NCBI GenBank assembly: GCA_030686995.1
Contig: CM060691.1
Coordinates: 88,285,055 to 88,349,054 of the forward strand
Length of the DNA: 64,000 nt
Source of the DNA: Artemisia argyi
Taxonomy: Eukaryota; Streptophyta; Magnoliopsida; Asterales; Asteraceae
Reading direction: 5' to 3'
The notes below the pieces were generated by a model. It ran no database searches. It had not been told where the DNA came from and saw only the letters and a program-made list of their open reading frames with translations. The translations under genes and the position numbers were made by a program. Of this stretch, positions 63,678 to 64,000 are shown in pieces. Within the stretch, counting starts at the first letter, position 1. Each line of letters begins with the position of its first letter.

Positions 63678-64000
63678 TGCAACACCCTGAAATTTGATAA
63701 GCAGCGGAAGTCTAATCGGGGTCATTGCAGTTTAGTACACAGTCATACTCGTAGAAAACAATTCAAAAGATAGTCAATATCATTCCATGAAAACTCAGAT
63801 AGTCAGAGATTACAAACATTTTCCAAATGTTAATTGTTTCGCAAAAGAAGTGATGAGTTTGAAAAGAATGATATAATTATTGAAATAACAAGGGAGGTCG
63901 TGTGTGCCCTTTTGCCAGCTCCGTCCCACTATGCTTGCTAATTTCCTAAGATAAACATGCTTAAAAAGTCAACACAAAGGTTGAGTGAATCCATAGTAGT
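63678..64000 (-). repeat. 5' LTR of the gypsy element, partial
   Basis: The first 323 bp (plus orientation) match 53660-53982 with about 16 substitutions and no indel. The rest lies outside the window. Confidence 0.9.

Larger units (their letters stand above)
53660..64000 (-). mobile_element. Ty3/gypsy chromovirus-like (Tekay/Del-type) element, runs off window
   Basis: 3' LTR 53660-56979, pol 56991-60353, gag 60340-61530, pre-gag frame 61928-63424, primer site 63661-63674, and the first 323 bp of the 5' LTR from 63678. Long LTRs, an initiator Met-tRNA primer, protease-RT-RNase H-integrase order and a chromodomain-like tail fit the Tekay/Del lineage. The two LTR segments that can be compared differ at about 16 of 323 positions, so it is older than the LARD-like copy. 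Five frameshifts and four stops in pol make it non-autonomous. Confidence 0.9.

Overview
The window looks like nuclear DNA of a large, repeat-rich flowering plant, probably Asteraceae and possibly near Tanacetum, Artemisia or Chrysanthemum. The family guess rests on remembered resemblance of two things: a degenerate Ulp1/plant-mobile-domain-like gene at the left end, and a Copia element whose gag-side polyprotein is of a kind abundant in that tribe. No database was searched. Codons, spliced introns, initiator-Met-tRNA primer sites and the transposon mix are all plant-like. I see no intact cellular gene, no tRNA or rRNA gene and no CRISPR array.

Layout. 79-3663: a broken four-exon gene whose three introns all carry copies of one perfect palindrome. 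3703-15100: an internally deleted, minus-strand Copia element with several polypurine tracts (a Sirevirus-type trait), invaded by a 3.76-kb solo LTR (5086-8847) and a 482-bp hAT MITE (12482-12963). 15430-16130: minisatellites. 16734-20345: (TA)n, a foldback MITE, (TA)n, a roughly 3-kb giant foldback element made of phased 10-bp repeats, and (TA)n. 20346-27410: mostly unrecognised DNA with two Helitron-type 3' ends, a MITE, a truncated LTR and a long (TA)n. 27411-31302: a second solo LTR of the same family as the first, in opposite orientation. 31303-33260: unrecognised, perhaps exon fragments. 33261-41692: a complete, young, non-coding LTR element (LARD-like) with a perfect target duplication. 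43655 to the right edge: a second non-coding Copia-like element, holding a 3.0-kb solo LTR inside (47803-50820), with its right LTR split by a Ty3/gypsy chromovirus-like element that runs off the window (53660 onward).

Relations. Almost everything is retrotransposon or its debris, in layers. The order can be read from interruptions: each Copia-like body is older than the solo LTR, MITE or gypsy copy that splits it. The gypsy element has gag, protease, reverse transcriptase, RNase H, integrase and a chromodomain-like tail, plus an extra long reading frame before gag; all but gag are broken. The two LARD-like elements encode nothing recognisable and would need proteins from other elements to move. 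The most unusual structures are the giant foldback with decamers near one helical turn, the intron palindromes, the repeated GGACGGTCC/GGACCGTC module of the right-hand Copia-like element, and the pre-gag reading frame.
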